Assembly (NCBI GenBank): GCA_004524535.1 | Contig: SDNY01000014.1 | Location: forward strand, 1 to 44,635 | Direction of reading: 5' to 3' | DNA from: Promethearchaeota archaeon | Lineage (GTDB): Archaea > Asgardarchaeota > Lokiarchaeia > Sigyniarchaeales > SOKP01 | Length of the DNA stretch: 44,635 nucleotides | In this document: piece by piece, positions 27,317-37,616 of the stretch | Numbering within the stretch: the first letter of the stretch is position 1 | Layout: each line of letters starts with the position of its first letter | Position numbers and translations under genes: made by a program | Notes under the pieces: model-generated | What the model was told of the DNA's origin: nothing | The model's database searches: none | Seen by the model: only the letters and a program-made list of their open reading frames with translations

Positions 27317-28708
27317 ATGTCGGATGGATTTCGTAAAGAAAAAGATGTGTTAGGAGAAATAAATGTCCCAAAGGATGTATACTGGGGCATAAATACTCAA
27401 CGGGCGTTGAATAATTTTAAAATAAGCGGAAAAACATTCCCTGATGTTTTCATAATAGCGCTTGCCATTATTAAAAAAGCGTGTATAAAGGCAAATTTAA
27501 AATTGGGACTGTTAGAAAAAGAGTTAGCTAATGCTTTATTAAAGGCAGTTGATGAGATTATTGTTGAGAAAAAATATCTTGATCAATTTCCAATTGATAT
27601 TTATCAGACAGGTTCTGGAACTCAAACAAATATGAATATGAATGAAGTATTGGCAAATAGAGCAAATGAGATTTTAGGATATCTTAAAGGCAAAAAAGAA
27701 CCTGTTCATCCAAATGATCATGTAAATATGGGTCAATCGTCTAATGATGTTATTCCTTCTGCAATGTATTTAGCAACTTATAAAATTATTAAAGAAGAAT
27801 TATTGCCAATATTACGTGAGCTAAATAATATTTTAGAAAAAAAAATAGAACAATTTAATGATATTATCAAAGTTGGTAGAACTCATTTGCAGGATGCTGT
27901 TCCAATTCCCTTATCTTTAGAATTTAAAGCGTATAGAGATCATAATCAGTTTGTTATTGAGAAATTAGAAAGCAGTTTTCCTCATTTAGCAAAAATACCT
28001 ATTGGAGGTACTGCTGTTGGAACAGGATTAAATGCTCATAAAGATTTGGCAAGATTGGTATGCTCAAATTTAAAAGAATATTTTGGATTTTCCATTGAAC
28101 CAAGTGAAAATAAAGCGCAAAATATTTCATCTCATATGATACTTGTTGATGTGAGTGGAACTCTCCGTCTTATAGCTCTCAATCTTTTAAAAATGGCAAA
28201 TGATATTCGTTGGATGGGAAGCGGTCCAAGGGCAGGATTAGGAGAATTGAGATTGCCTTCTAATGAACCCGGTTCTTCTATTATGCCTGGTAAAGTAAAT
28301 CCTACTCAATGTGAAATGTTAATTCAAGTAAGCCTAAAAGTATTGGGTAATGATTCAGTCGTGGAATTAGCAGAAAGTCATGGAAGTATTTTAGATCTTA
28401 ATGTTTGTAAGCCGATAATGATATATAGCATACTTGACTCAATATATATTCTAATTAATGGCGTAAGATCATTTACAGAGAATTGTTTAAAAGGATTAGA
28501 AGTAAATAAGGATAATATTAAATCGCAATTAGATCGAATGTTAATGATTGTGACAAATCTAAATCCTATTATCGGATATGATAAAGCATCAGAAGTAGCT
28601 CAAAAAGCATATAAAGAGAATAAAACAATAAAAGAAGTAATTTTAGAGATGGGTATAAAAATTGAAGGAGATCTTGATGACTTATTAGACCCTAAAAAAA
28701 TGGTTTAA
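27317..28708 (+). CDS. fumC: Class II fumarate hydratase
   Basis: YQTGSGTQTNMNMNEVLANRANE, MGQSSNDVIPSAM, GRTHLQDAVPI, GSSIMPGKVNPTQCE. Confidence 0.95.
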   Translation: MSDGFRKEKDVLGEINVPKDVYWGINTQRALNNFKISGKTFPDVFIIALAIIKKACIKANLKLGLLEKELANALLKAVDEIIVEKKYLDQFPIDIYQTGSGTQTNMNMNEVLANRANEILGYLKGKKEPVHPNDHVNMGQSSNDVIPSAMYLATYKIIKEELLPILRELNNILEKKIEQFNDIIKVGRTHLQDAVPIPLSLEFKAYRDHNQFVIEKLESSFPHLAKIPIGGTAVGTGLNAHKDLARLVCSNLKEYFGFSIEPSENKAQNISSHMILVDVSGTLRLIALNLLKMANDIRWMGSGPRAGLGELRLPSNEPGSSIMPGKVNPTQCEMLIQVSLKVLGNDSVVELAESHGSILDLNVCKPIMIYSILDSIYILINGVRSFTENCLKGLEVNKDNIKSQLDRMLMIVTNLNPIIGYDKASEVAQKAYKENKTIKEVILEMGIKIEGDLDDLLDPKKMV

Positions 28709-28723
28709 TGTGGGTATGAAAAA

Positions 28724-30658
28724 ATGACATCGATTGCGAAAAAGATTTTAATAGATCATTTAGTTGAAGGAGAGCTTAAAATTGGAGAAGAAATTGGTAT
28801 TAAAATAGATAATACTCTTACTCAAGACGCAACTGGCACGATGGCTTATCTTCAATTTGAAGCAATGAATTTAGAGAAAGTTAAAACAGAATTATCCGTA
28901 TCTTTTGTGGATCATAATACACTTCAAACTGACTCCAGAAATGCCGATGATCATCGCTATTTAGCTTCTGTTGCAGCAAAATATGGAATAAAATTTTCGA
29001 AACCTGGTAATGGTATTTGCCATCAAGTTTTTCTTGAGAGATTTGCTAGACCTGGAAAAACATTAATAGGCTCCGATTCACACACTCCGACAGCTGGAGC
29101 TATGGGAATGATCGCGATTGGTGCTGGTGGTTTAGATGTTGCTGTGGCTATGGGCGGAGGATTATTTTATTTAAAAACACCAAAGATAATTGGTATAAAA
29201 TTAACTGGAAGTTTACCTCAATTTGTTTCTGCTAAAGATGTAATTTTAGAAATATTAAGAAGGATAGATGTAAAAGGAGGAGTTGGGAAAATTTTAGAAT
29301 ATTTTGGTCCTGGAGTAAAAACCTTATCGGTACCAGAACGAGCAACTATCACTAATATGGGAGCTGAAACAGGAGCAACAACATCGATATTTCCTTCTGA
29401 TGAAAGAACTAAAGAGTTTCTTCATCTTCAAAATAGAGAGAATGAATTTATTGAAATTCCTGAGGGAACTGAAAAAGATTATGATGAAATCATTGAAATT
29501 GATTTAAAAGATTTAGTTCCTTTAATGGCTAAACCACATTCTCCAGGCAATATTGTTCCGATATCTGACTTAGAAGGGATTAAAGTAGATCAAGTTGTAA
29601 TTGGATCTTGTACAAATAGTTCTTTAAAAGATATGTTAACAGTTGCGGCGCTTTTAAAAGATAAAAAAATTTATAGAGATGTTAATTTAGGGATCTCTCC
29701 CGGATCTAAACAAGTATTATTTCATTTAGCTAAAATTAGTGGATTGTCTGACATTATATCAGCTGGAGCGAGAATTCTTGAATCAGCGTGTGGACCTTGC
29801 ATAGGAATGGGCTTTGCCCCTAATTCTGATGCGGTAAGTATAAGAACTTTTAATAGAAATTTTTATGGAAGGAGCGGAACTGAAAGTGCACAGATATATC
29901 TTTGCAGTCCAGAATCTGCAGTAGCTACGGCACTCTATGGAAAAATTACAGATCCCCGGAAAATTGGTGCTTATCCTGAGATTGAAATCCCAGTGGCTCT
30001 AGAAATTGATGACTCTATGATTATTGACCCTGCTAAAGATCCAAAAACAGTTGATATTATAAGAGGTCCAAATATCATTCCCCTGCCAGAAATTAAACCT
30101 CTTTCTGAAAATATTACGGTTAGAGTCCTTATTAAAGTAAAAGATGACATTACAACTGATCATATATTACCTGCTGGTGCGAAAATTCTTCCATTCAGAT
30201 CAAATTTACCAAAAATAAGTGAATTTGTCTTTAAACAGGTTGATCCCACATTTTCAGAAAGAGCACTTCAAACAAAAGAAGAGGGGGGAGGAGTTATCAT
30301 TGGAGGAGAGAATTATGGTCAAGGGTCTAGTAGGGAACATGCTGCTTTAGCTCCTATGTATTTGGGTGTTAAGTTTGTAATCGCAAAATCTTTAGCTCGA
30401 ATTCATCGTGACAATTTAATAAATTTTGGGATTATTCCATTTACTTTCAAAACAAATAAAGATTATAACACGCTAAAGAAAAATGATATTCTTGAATTGT
30501 CCGATATAAGGAAAAAAATAGAGGAGAATTTAAAAATAATACCTATTACTAATATTTCTCAAAAATATACAATTGAGGTTCAGCATGACCTCTCTGATCG
30601 TGAGAGAGAAATTATTCTTGCAGGAGGAAAATTGAATTACACTAGAAATAATTTATAA
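28724..30658 (+). CDS. acnA: Aconitate hydratase
   Basis: DHNTLQTDSRNADDHRYL, GSDSHTPTAGAMG, VIGSCTNSSL, ESACGPCIGMG, GENYGQGSSREHAALAP. Confidence 0.95.
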   Translation: MTSIAKKILIDHLVEGELKIGEEIGIKIDNTLTQDATGTMAYLQFEAMNLEKVKTELSVSFVDHNTLQTDSRNADDHRYLASVAAKYGIKFSKPGNGICHQVFLERFARPGKTLIGSDSHTPTAGAMGMIAIGAGGLDVAVAMGGGLFYLKTPKIIGIKLTGSLPQFVSAKDVILEILRRIDVKGGVGKILEYFGPGVKTLSVPERATITNMGAETGATTSIFPSDERTKEFLHLQNRENEFIEIPEGTEKDYDEIIEIDLKDLVPLMAKPHSPGNIVPISDLEGIKVDQVVIGSCTNSSLKDMLTVAALLKDKKIYRDVNLGISPGSKQVLFHLAKISGLSDIISAGARILESACGPCIGMGFAPNSDAVSIRTFNRNFYGRSGTESAQIYLCSPESAVATALYGKITDPRKIGAYPEIEIPVALEIDDSMIIDPAKDPKTVDIIRGPNIIPLPEIKPLSENITVRVLIKVKDDITTDHILPAGAKILPFRSNLPKISEFVFKQVDPTFSERALQTKEEGGGVIIGGENYGQGSSREHAALAPMYLGVKFVIAKSLARIHRDNLINFGIIPFTFKTNKDYNTLKKNDILELSDIRKKIEENLKIIPITNISQKYTIEVQHDLSDREREIILAGGKLNYTRNNL

Positions 30659-31753
30659 TACTTGGGTAAACCAACCTACGATTCTTAATTTATCTGCAAA
30701 TTTATTTAGTTCGGTTATAATTCCTTTTAGTCCAGAACCATCATGATATAGTAATTTATCAAATTTAATTGTTGCACTTCCCTTTTTACCTGGACTTAGC
30801 TCATCTCCTTCTATAAATTTCATAGGGGAGGCTTTTAAATTAACAATTGCATGATATTGAATTGCTTCTCCAGGTTTAATGCTTCCACCTTTTGGTTTAT
30901 AAAATGGATTAATATATACATTAGCTTCAATCTTTTTTTCTTGTTTGAAAATACCCTGTGAGACCAACATATTATCTCTGCTGATATCTTTAGGGGATAT
31001 ATTCCCTTTCAAGGCCAAACCAACTCTATCTCCTTCAAAAGCACTTTTAAAATTACGATCATGCTTTTGAATATTTCTAATGATTACTTTCTTGCCAGTT
31101 TCTTCATATCCCACAAGTTCAAGCATTTGGCTTGTATTTAGTTTCCCTTTTTTTACTACGCCTAGTATTACCGTTCCAATTCCTTTTACTGGAAAGGAAT
31201 GATCAATAAGAACTTGAGTATAAGAATGATTCTCGTTGCTTTCCTCACTTAAAATAGTATCTTCCATCTCGATTATCATACTTTTAAGAAGATCAAAGTC
31301 AGATTTCTCTCGAATTTCGAATAGTTCAAGGCTTCCTATTGAAGTAGTTTTCAAGATATCATTCAGTTGTTTCTTTGTCTGTTTTAATTTCCATTCCGTT
31401 TTAGAATTGATGTTTGCTATTACTACCAAGGATTTTTTATTAAAGATTTGATGGAAAATGTCCATTCCAACTAGTATTTCTCCCACAGCCGGGTTTAACC
31501 CTATTTCTAAATCAATTACCAACACATAAATATTCGTAATCATTAAAACTTGTATGAGGGGTTTTATTTTATCTGGATACTCTACGGGTGTCAGTGCACA
31601 AAAAACTTGACCTAAATTCGCATCTAAACGATTATAGAATTGAATATCTGATCTTGTGCCTGGTGCACCGAACGCTTGTCCTATGAGGTTACATTGTTCA
31701 AAATTATTACCAAAAATCCCAATTAAAAAATTTCGTTCTTTAGTCTGACTCAT
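30653..31753 (-). CDS. EF-Tu/SelB-like translation factor paralogue with degenerate G domain
   Basis: C-terminal EF-Tu domain-like HSFPVKGIGTVILGVVKKGKLNTSQMLEL...IRNIQKHDRNFKSAFEGDRVGLALKG; P-loop position reads GIFGNNFEQCN. Confidence 0.7.
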   Translation of the reverse strand: MSQTKERNFLIGIFGNNFEQCNLIGQAFGAPGTRSDIQFYNRLDANLGQVFCALTPVEYPDKIKPLIQVLMITNIYVLVIDLEIGLNPAVGEILVGMDIFHQIFNKKSLVVIANINSKTEWKLKQTKKQLNDILKTTSIGSLELFEIREKSDFDLLKSMIIEMEDTILSEESNENHSYTQVLIDHSFPVKGIGTVILGVVKKGKLNTSQMLELVGYEETGKKVIIRNIQKHDRNFKSAFEGDRVGLALKGNISPKDISRDNMLVSQGIFKQEKKIEANVYINPFYKPKGGSIKPGEAIQYHAIVNLKASPMKFIEGDELSPGKKGSATIKFDKLLYHDGSGLKGIITELNKFADKLRIVGWFTQVL

Positions 31754-31872
31754 ACTGATTTAGAAAATATCACATCAGAGAAAAATTTTTCTCAGTTATA
31801 ATTTATAAAGATAATTTATATTTAGAGAGATGTCTGTTGAAATAATAATAATGTATATTAAGGTCGATTTTC

Positions 31873-33375
31873 ATGAATGAGATTGAAGAATTTTCGATAA
31901 TGAAAGACGGTTTAGACTATAAATATTTTGTTGATGGAAAATGGAAGAATTCTGAATCAGGTAAAATTATTCCAATTAGAAATCCATATAATAATGAATT
32001 AGTAGGTAATATTCAAGCTTGTACAAAGGAAGAAGCAGATCGAATAATAGAATGCGCTAGGAGTAATATTGAGTGTTGGAATGAGACTCCTATAAGAGAG
32101 CGAGCAGAAATTTTACGTGAGGCAGCTAAATTGATGATAAAATGGTCTAACCCTTTAGGATCTTTATTAATGAAAGAGATCGGTAAACCCATTAAAAGTT
32201 CGATTTCTGAGATTACAAGAACTGCTGATATTTTTAATGCTACAGCTGATTCAGCCTCTCAAATTTCAGGTGAAACAATGATGGGTGATGTTTTTAAAGG
32301 ATTTACACGAGAAACAATCTCTATGACCTATAGAGTTCCCTTGGGCGTTGTATTGTGTATAGGTCCTTTTAACTATCCTTTCAATTTAACAGGCTCAAAA
32401 ATTGCTCCGGCTTTATTAGCAGGAAATTCTGTAGTAATGAAACCTCCAACTCAAGGAGCTCTTACACCCTTACATTTTGGTATCATTTTAGAAAAAGTTG
32501 GTGTCCCACCTGGTGTCTTTAATATTATAACTGGACGTGGTTCTGAAATTGGAGATTATTTAACCGCTCATCCAAAGATAGACATGATAAGTTTTACAGG
32601 CTCATCTGAGACAGGAAAGAATCTAGCAAAAATGGCTGGAATGAAGCCATTATTATTAGAATTGGGCGGAAAAGATGCTGCTATAGTTCTTAATGATGCG
32701 AATTTAGATCTTGTAGTGAAATCAATTATATCTGGAGCCTTTTCATTTAGTGGTCAACGCTGTACAGCTGTCAAAAGAGTACTACCCATGCCAAATATCG
32801 CTGATAAGCTCGTTGAAAATGTAACAGAATCAACACTTAAATTAACCGTTGGTGATCCTGCCGAAAATAATACAATTGGACCTCTTATTAGCTCAAAACA
32901 ATGTGATTATGTCCAAGGACTAATTGATGATGCCTTAGAAAAAGGAGCAACCCTGAAATGTGGAAATAAACGTGAGGGAAATATTATGTGGCCTACAATT
33001 TTAGATCATGTAACAACTGATATGCGTGTTGCTTGGGAAGAACCTTTCGGACCCATACTCCCTTTCATACGTATTAATAGTGCCGAAGAAGCCATACAGA
33101 TCTCAAATCAATCAGAATATGGCTTACAGGGAATGATTTTTACCGAAAATATTGATCTTGCATTTAACATCGCTCAAGAATTAGAAGTAGGATCAGTACA
33201 AATTAACGGAAAAAGTTCAAGGGGACCTGATCATTTTCCTTTTTTAGGAACAAAATCTTCTGGACTAGGAACTCAAGGCATAAGATATTCTATTGAAGCA
33301 ATGAGTAGACCAAAAGTTATTGTAATGAATCTCTCTGAAAAAGGAAAATTAGTAAAAGAATGTAAGTATGATTAA
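31873..33375 (+). CDS. gapN: Aldehyde dehydrogenase family, probably non-phosphorylating NADP-GAPDH (GapN-like)
   Basis: PLGVVLCIGPFNYPFNLTGSKIAPALLAGNSVVMKPP, LLELGGKDAAIVL, SFSGQRCTAVKR, QINGKSSRGPDHFPFLGTKSSGLGTQG. Confidence 0.8.
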   Translation: MNEIEEFSIMKDGLDYKYFVDGKWKNSESGKIIPIRNPYNNELVGNIQACTKEEADRIIECARSNIECWNETPIRERAEILREAAKLMIKWSNPLGSLLMKEIGKPIKSSISEITRTADIFNATADSASQISGETMMGDVFKGFTRETISMTYRVPLGVVLCIGPFNYPFNLTGSKIAPALLAGNSVVMKPPTQGALTPLHFGIILEKVGVPPGVFNIITGRGSEIGDYLTAHPKIDMISFTGSSETGKNLAKMAGMKPLLLELGGKDAAIVLNDANLDLVVKSIISGAFSFSGQRCTAVKRVLPMPNIADKLVENVTESTLKLTVGDPAENNTIGPLISSKQCDYVQGLIDDALEKGATLKCGNKREGNIMWPTILDHVTTDMRVAWEEPFGPILPFIRINSAEEAIQISNQSEYGLQGMIFTENIDLAFNIAQELEVGSVQINGKSSRGPDHFPFLGTKSSGLGTQGIRYSIEAMSRPKVIVMNLSEKGKLVKECKYD

Positions 33376-33465
33376 TTTCATTTACTATAGTAAAATAATT
33401 AGAAGATAAAAAAAAGATGAATTATGATTTAATAAATAGAAATCAATGGGCAAAAGAGAGAGCTG

Positions 33466-34113
33466 TCAAAAATTTTTCTCAATCCACTCTTCAAATTTCA
33501 TATTTCTGAGTTGTTCTGCCCACAGGATTTTGATATTAGGCTCTTGAGGTAGAAGTTGGCTTTCTTTCATGAGAGAATATAATTTTTCGATTGTTTTTTC
33601 CACCAAGATACCGTATAATTCAGAATTATTTTTCATATCGCCAAGTTCCTTTTCGATTTCTTTTTTTGTATTTTTGATAATCTGCACCCAATTTTCTGCG
33701 AAACGTGAAATATATTTTTCTATATTATTATAATTTTCCATCTTCAGAATTGGAAAAGTCAAGGCGTATTTATTATCCTCTATTTTTTTTATTAAATTAT
33801 TCCATTCTAAAGTCAATAAGTGATTTTCAATTGTTTCAACTGTCCATTGATAGGAGATATTGCATTTATATTCTTCTGATTTAATTAATAAAGGGTTAGG
33901 TGAAAAATTTATTCTACTATAAATTTCATCAAAATTCTTTGGTCCTTCAGATAATTTTATTAAAATTTCCCTTCTTACCTTATTTTCAACAACCCAAGGG
34001 ATTTCCCCTTCATCCCAGGGCTTATTCGACGCAAAATCGTACCATGGTTGAATCTCATCAATATCAATTTTACCAATAAAACGATAATCATTATATTTCG
34101 TGTTTTCTTTCAT
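33466..34113 (-). CDS. Putative winged-helix DNA-binding protein
   Basis: NKVRREILIKLSEGPKNFDEIYSRIN...ETIENHLLTLEWNNLIKKIEDNKYALTFPIL, wHTH-like. Confidence 0.5.
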   Translation of the reverse strand: MKENTKYNDYRFIGKIDIDEIQPWYDFASNKPWDEGEIPWVVENKVRREILIKLSEGPKNFDEIYSRINFSPNPLLIKSEEYKCNISYQWTVETIENHLLTLEWNNLIKKIEDNKYALTFPILKMENYNNIEKYISRFAENWVQIIKNTKKEIEKELGDMKNNSELYGILVEKTIEKLYSLMKESQLLPQEPNIKILWAEQLRNMKFEEWIEKNF

Positions 34114-34176
34114 TTAATTCTCACTCAACAAGTGTTTTTTTTATAAGTTATTTTTTAGAAAATGCGTCAATTCTTT

Positions 34177-35169
34177 TTATTCTTCTCCTAGCATTGCTTC
34201 TATTAGAATTTCAGTTGCTTCTTCTTCAGTAAGGCCTTTTGCCATAATCTCATCTAACCATTTTTGAGGAAATCGTCCTAGTGATGCTTCATGAGAGACA
34301 CTTGAAGTAGGATCCGTTGCTCGAATAAAAGGTCGTGCCCTACAAATAGAACCTTTTCCAAGCACAATTTCACTACACTCGACATGTCCATTGCAATAGG
34401 GGGCATTACCTTCCGTTATTCCATACATCAGAACTTCCCCGCCATCTTTCGCTGCTGCTTTCATTTTTAAGACGCTACTTGCATTTTGCCCCTCTAAATA
34501 GATAGCATCTCGTATTCTTACGGAGTCATTTTTATTTTTTCCAAAAGCTTTTACATTAGATCTTATTACACTATTTTCCATAGCGTAAATATCAAGCATA
34601 ATTTTTACTTTTCCAGGTGTTCCTTTAGTTAAATTAAATACATTTTCGAATATACTGTTTTCTCCGACGTACATATACCCAACAGGAGCCACCAAGGCTC
34701 CACTATTCTCTCCATGATAATGTGTTTCTGTATATGTGAAATTACAATTCTTTCCTATATAGAAATGTCCATACATTTTGTGTATCAATCCATTGGCATT
34801 CGGAAAACTGCAATGAGCTTGAACCTTAACATCTGTGTTATCTTCTGCGATAATTCTTGGAAATATTTCTTGCACTCCAGTTTCTTTATTGACGCCAAAA
34901 CATAGATGAACGGGCTCATCAATTTTTGTACCTTCTTTTATTATAACATCTGCCACAATACCATTAGGAATTTCTTTCCCTCTTAAAATAATTCCTTCAT
35001 ATTGTTCAATTCCCTTAATTCTATTAAAATCAAGAAGAAGTTTAGCCCCTCCCCCATGTCCAGGTAGGAAGTCTCTTATATCAATATTATAATCCTCCAG
35101 ACTGTTTAGTATATCCTCTGGATAATCTTCTTTACTCAAACGGTTCCTCCTCGTTAAATATTCTATCAA
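34177..35169 (-). CDS. sufB: SufB/SufD-like Fe-S cluster scaffold protein
   Basis: HCSFPNANGLIHKMYGHFYIGKNCNFTYTETHYHG, CNGHVECSEIVLGKG, SVSHEASLGRFPQKWLDEIMAKGLTEEEA. Confidence 0.88.
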   Translation of the reverse strand: MIEYLTRRNRLSKEDYPEDILNSLEDYNIDIRDFLPGHGGGAKLLLDFNRIKGIEQYEGIILRGKEIPNGIVADVIIKEGTKIDEPVHLCFGVNKETGVQEIFPRIIAEDNTDVKVQAHCSFPNANGLIHKMYGHFYIGKNCNFTYTETHYHGENSGALVAPVGYMYVGENSIFENVFNLTKGTPGKVKIMLDIYAMENSVIRSNVKAFGKNKNDSVRIRDAIYLEGQNASSVLKMKAAAKDGGEVLMYGITEGNAPYCNGHVECSEIVLGKGSICRARPFIRATDPTSSVSHEASLGRFPQKWLDEIMAKGLTEEEATEILIEAMLGEE

Positions 35170-35932
35170 TATAATCTTCTGGAAAACATGGCTTGCCTTC
35201 TTTATATAATGTTCTTTTGCAAAATTCTTTTAGACCTGCTTTTTTACAATATCTCAGCATAACATAGGGAAATAAATCTGTAATCAATACATCGCCATGC
35301 CAGATTAATGTTCCATAATCTGCAACCATTCCAATTTCTTCTCGATGGGTGATTAATAAGATGGTCATATTCAATTTTTTGATTTTATTAAAAATATTCA
35401 TGAAATCCTCTGTTATTATAACATCAAGTCCACTATCAGGTTCGTCCAATATGATGAGTCTCGGTTTCATAGCAACAACAGCAGCAAGTTCTATTCTTTT
35501 CCTCTCACCGCCACTTAATGAATTATCAATATAACGATTCACATATTTTTTAGAAGGTAAGTTCACTATCTCTAATGCTTCGGTGACTTTTTCTCCCAAA
35601 TTGCTTTTATCCTTTATACCAAGTGAGACATATTTCTTCACCGATAAACCTTCAATTCTGGCGGGTTCTTGCCAAGCCAATGTAATACCCATCTTTGATC
35701 GCTCTGTAATAGACATATCTGTAATATCTATTCCATCAAAATAGATTTTCCCTTGAAATGGCTTATAATTACTTAACCCCATAATTGAATAAGCTAATGT
35801 TGATTTCCCAGAACCGTTTGGACCAATAATAGCGTGAATAGAGCCTTCTCTTACATCAAATGACACATCATTGACGATAACGCATTTTTGATCGAATGTC
35901 GGGATTGTTAGATTTTTTACTTCTAAAAGCAA
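35132..35932 (-). CDS. sufC: SufC ABC ATPase
   Basis: AIIGPNGSGKSTLAYSIMG, NSLSGGERKRIELAAVVAMKPRLIILDEPDSGLDV; overlaps sufB; TTG start. Confidence 0.93.
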   Translation of the reverse strand: MLLEVKNLTIPTFDQKCVIVNDVSFDVREGSIHAIIGPNGSGKSTLAYSIMGLSNYKPFQGKIYFDGIDITDMSITERSKMGITLAWQEPARIEGLSVKKYVSLGIKDKSNLGEKVTEALEIVNLPSKKYVNRYIDNSLSGGERKRIELAAVVAMKPRLIILDEPDSGLDVIITEDFMNIFNKIKKLNMTILLITHREEIGMVADYGTLIWHGDVLITDLFPYVMLRYCKKAGLKEFCKRTLYKEGKPCFPEDYIDRIFNEEEPFE

Positions 35933-36221
35933 AAATAGACCCTTGGATTTGTTTATATGAAATTATTAATTAAATTGTTGTATGATATTTGATATTTAAT
36001 GATTATTCTAATATGTTAAAATAAAATCTAATTTAAGTTAAAAAATTCTCTTTAAAGAAATAACTTAAAATAACTTAATTTTTCATTTATTAATTAAATT
36101 CTTAACGTATTTATATGAAGATATCTAAAAATCAATCTTTTTTTATAATTTAAACAATAAAAATATTTTAAGAATTAATTTAAATAATACTAGTAGAAGT
36201 AAAAAAGGTGCTTATCTAAAT

Positions 36222-36911
36222 ATGTCTTATATTAAACAGCATGAAGATATTTTAAAAAATGAGATGGCAAAGTTAAAAAATGAGGTTCATATAATAGTTT
36301 TCACTGATGTTAAAGAACAAAATGGAGAGAAAGTAAGAAGATGCATGTCTTGTGATGGTACTATGAACCTATTAGAGCAACTTTCGGAGTTCTCAAATGG
36401 TAAATTGATGATAGAAGAGAAATCTATAGATATTGATGTAGATGAGGCAAAAAAATATAATGTTACAAGAATACCAACGATTCTATTCATTGATCAAGAA
36501 GAAAAAGAAGTTATTAGATATTTGGGAAATCCACTTGGTGCTGAAACAGCTCCATTTATTCAGAATCTAATATATTTCTCAGGTGTGAGAAGTTTTTATG
36601 AGGATGCAATCATAATGAATTTAAAGAATATGCAAAAATCAACATTAAAACTTTTTATAACCTTAACTTGTCCCTACTGTCCAAGTGTCGTACCAATTTC
36701 TGGTTTATTCGCAATATTATCTAGAGGGAAAATAAAGACCGAAATAATTGATGTTGATGTAAATCAAGACCTTGCAATGAAGTATCAAGTTCAAGGGGTA
36801 CCCCATGTTATGATTAATGAAGACCAACATATTTATGGTGTTTTTTCTCCTCAAGATTTATTAGATAAAATTACGAGGGGAAAATTAGATTTAGGAGGCA
36901 TGTATGCTTAA
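36222..36911 (+). CDS. Two-domain protein disulfide oxidoreductase (PDO/glutaredoxin-like)
   Basis: Two thioredoxin folds with CMSC and CPYC centres. Confidence 0.85.
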   Translation: MSYIKQHEDILKNEMAKLKNEVHIIVFTDVKEQNGEKVRRCMSCDGTMNLLEQLSEFSNGKLMIEEKSIDIDVDEAKKYNVTRIPTILFIDQEEKEVIRYLGNPLGAETAPFIQNLIYFSGVRSFYEDAIIMNLKNMQKSTLKLFITLTCPYCPSVVPISGLFAILSRGKIKTEIIDVDVNQDLAMKYQVQGVPHVMINEDQHIYGVFSPQDLLDKITRGKLDLGGMYA

Positions 36912-36931
36912 GAATTTACGAGGTGATTGAA

Positions 36932-37615
36932 ATTTCGTCTCAAGATCGATATAAACAAATAATTAAACGTGAAATGGCTAAATTAAAAAAAGCCGTGAAA
37001 TTAAAAGTAGTTACATGTAAAGCACGGCAACCAAACGGAAGTCAGATAAGAGAGTGTATGGATTGTGGACAATTTATGTCACTATTAAACGTTTATGAAG
37101 AGTATTCAAATGGAATGCTGAAGATTGAAGAATTATGCATAGAAGATAATCCAGAACTCGCAAAAAGATATGATATTTCTCGTGTGCCAACTATTCTTTT
37201 TTTAGATGATAACGGAAAGGAGCTAATACGATATCTCGCAGCCCCACAAGGTGGGGAAATCCAACCATTCATTCAAGCTGTTTTTGCTTTAGCAGGAGCA
37301 GGTAATTATTATGAAGCAACAATAAAACAAAATCTTGACAGAATCCCACCTTCCACGATAAAAGTTATGATAACAAACACGTGTCCATATTGCCCCCAGG
37401 TAGTTTCCGTTGCTAATCTATTTGCTCTTGCAAGTAATGGAAAAATTAGAACAGTAATCATTGATATAATGGTAAATCAAGATATTGGTCAATATTATGA
37501 TGCCGCTGGAGTACCACATACAATAATTAACGAAAAGCCAGCAATTTCAGGAATGGTTGGACCAAATGAAATTTTAAAAGCTTTAATAGGGGGAAATATT
37601 CGTGTTCAATATTGA
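36932..37615 (+). CDS. Two-domain protein disulfide oxidoreductase, tandem paralogue; apparent AUU start
   Basis: CMDC and CPYC centres; the ATT at 36932 aligns residue-for-residue with the ATG of the upstream paralogue; the track GTG (36923) lies within an SD-like GAGGTGA. Confidence 0.82.
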   Translation: MSSQDRYKQIIKREMAKLKKAVKLKVVTCKARQPNGSQIRECMDCGQFMSLLNVYEEYSNGMLKIEELCIEDNPELAKRYDISRVPTILFLDDNGKELIRYLAAPQGGEIQPFIQAVFALAGAGNYYEATIKQNLDRIPPSTIKVMITNTCPYCPQVVSVANLFALASNGKIRTVIIDIMVNQDIGQYYDAAGVPHTIINEKPAISGMVGPNEILKALIGGNIRVQY

Positions 37616-37616
37616 A

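Noticed and set aside
36040-36085. Repeated ATAACTTAAAATAACTTAA in the intergenic region before the PDO genes
   Set aside because: Short AT-rich duplication, easily explained by base composition.
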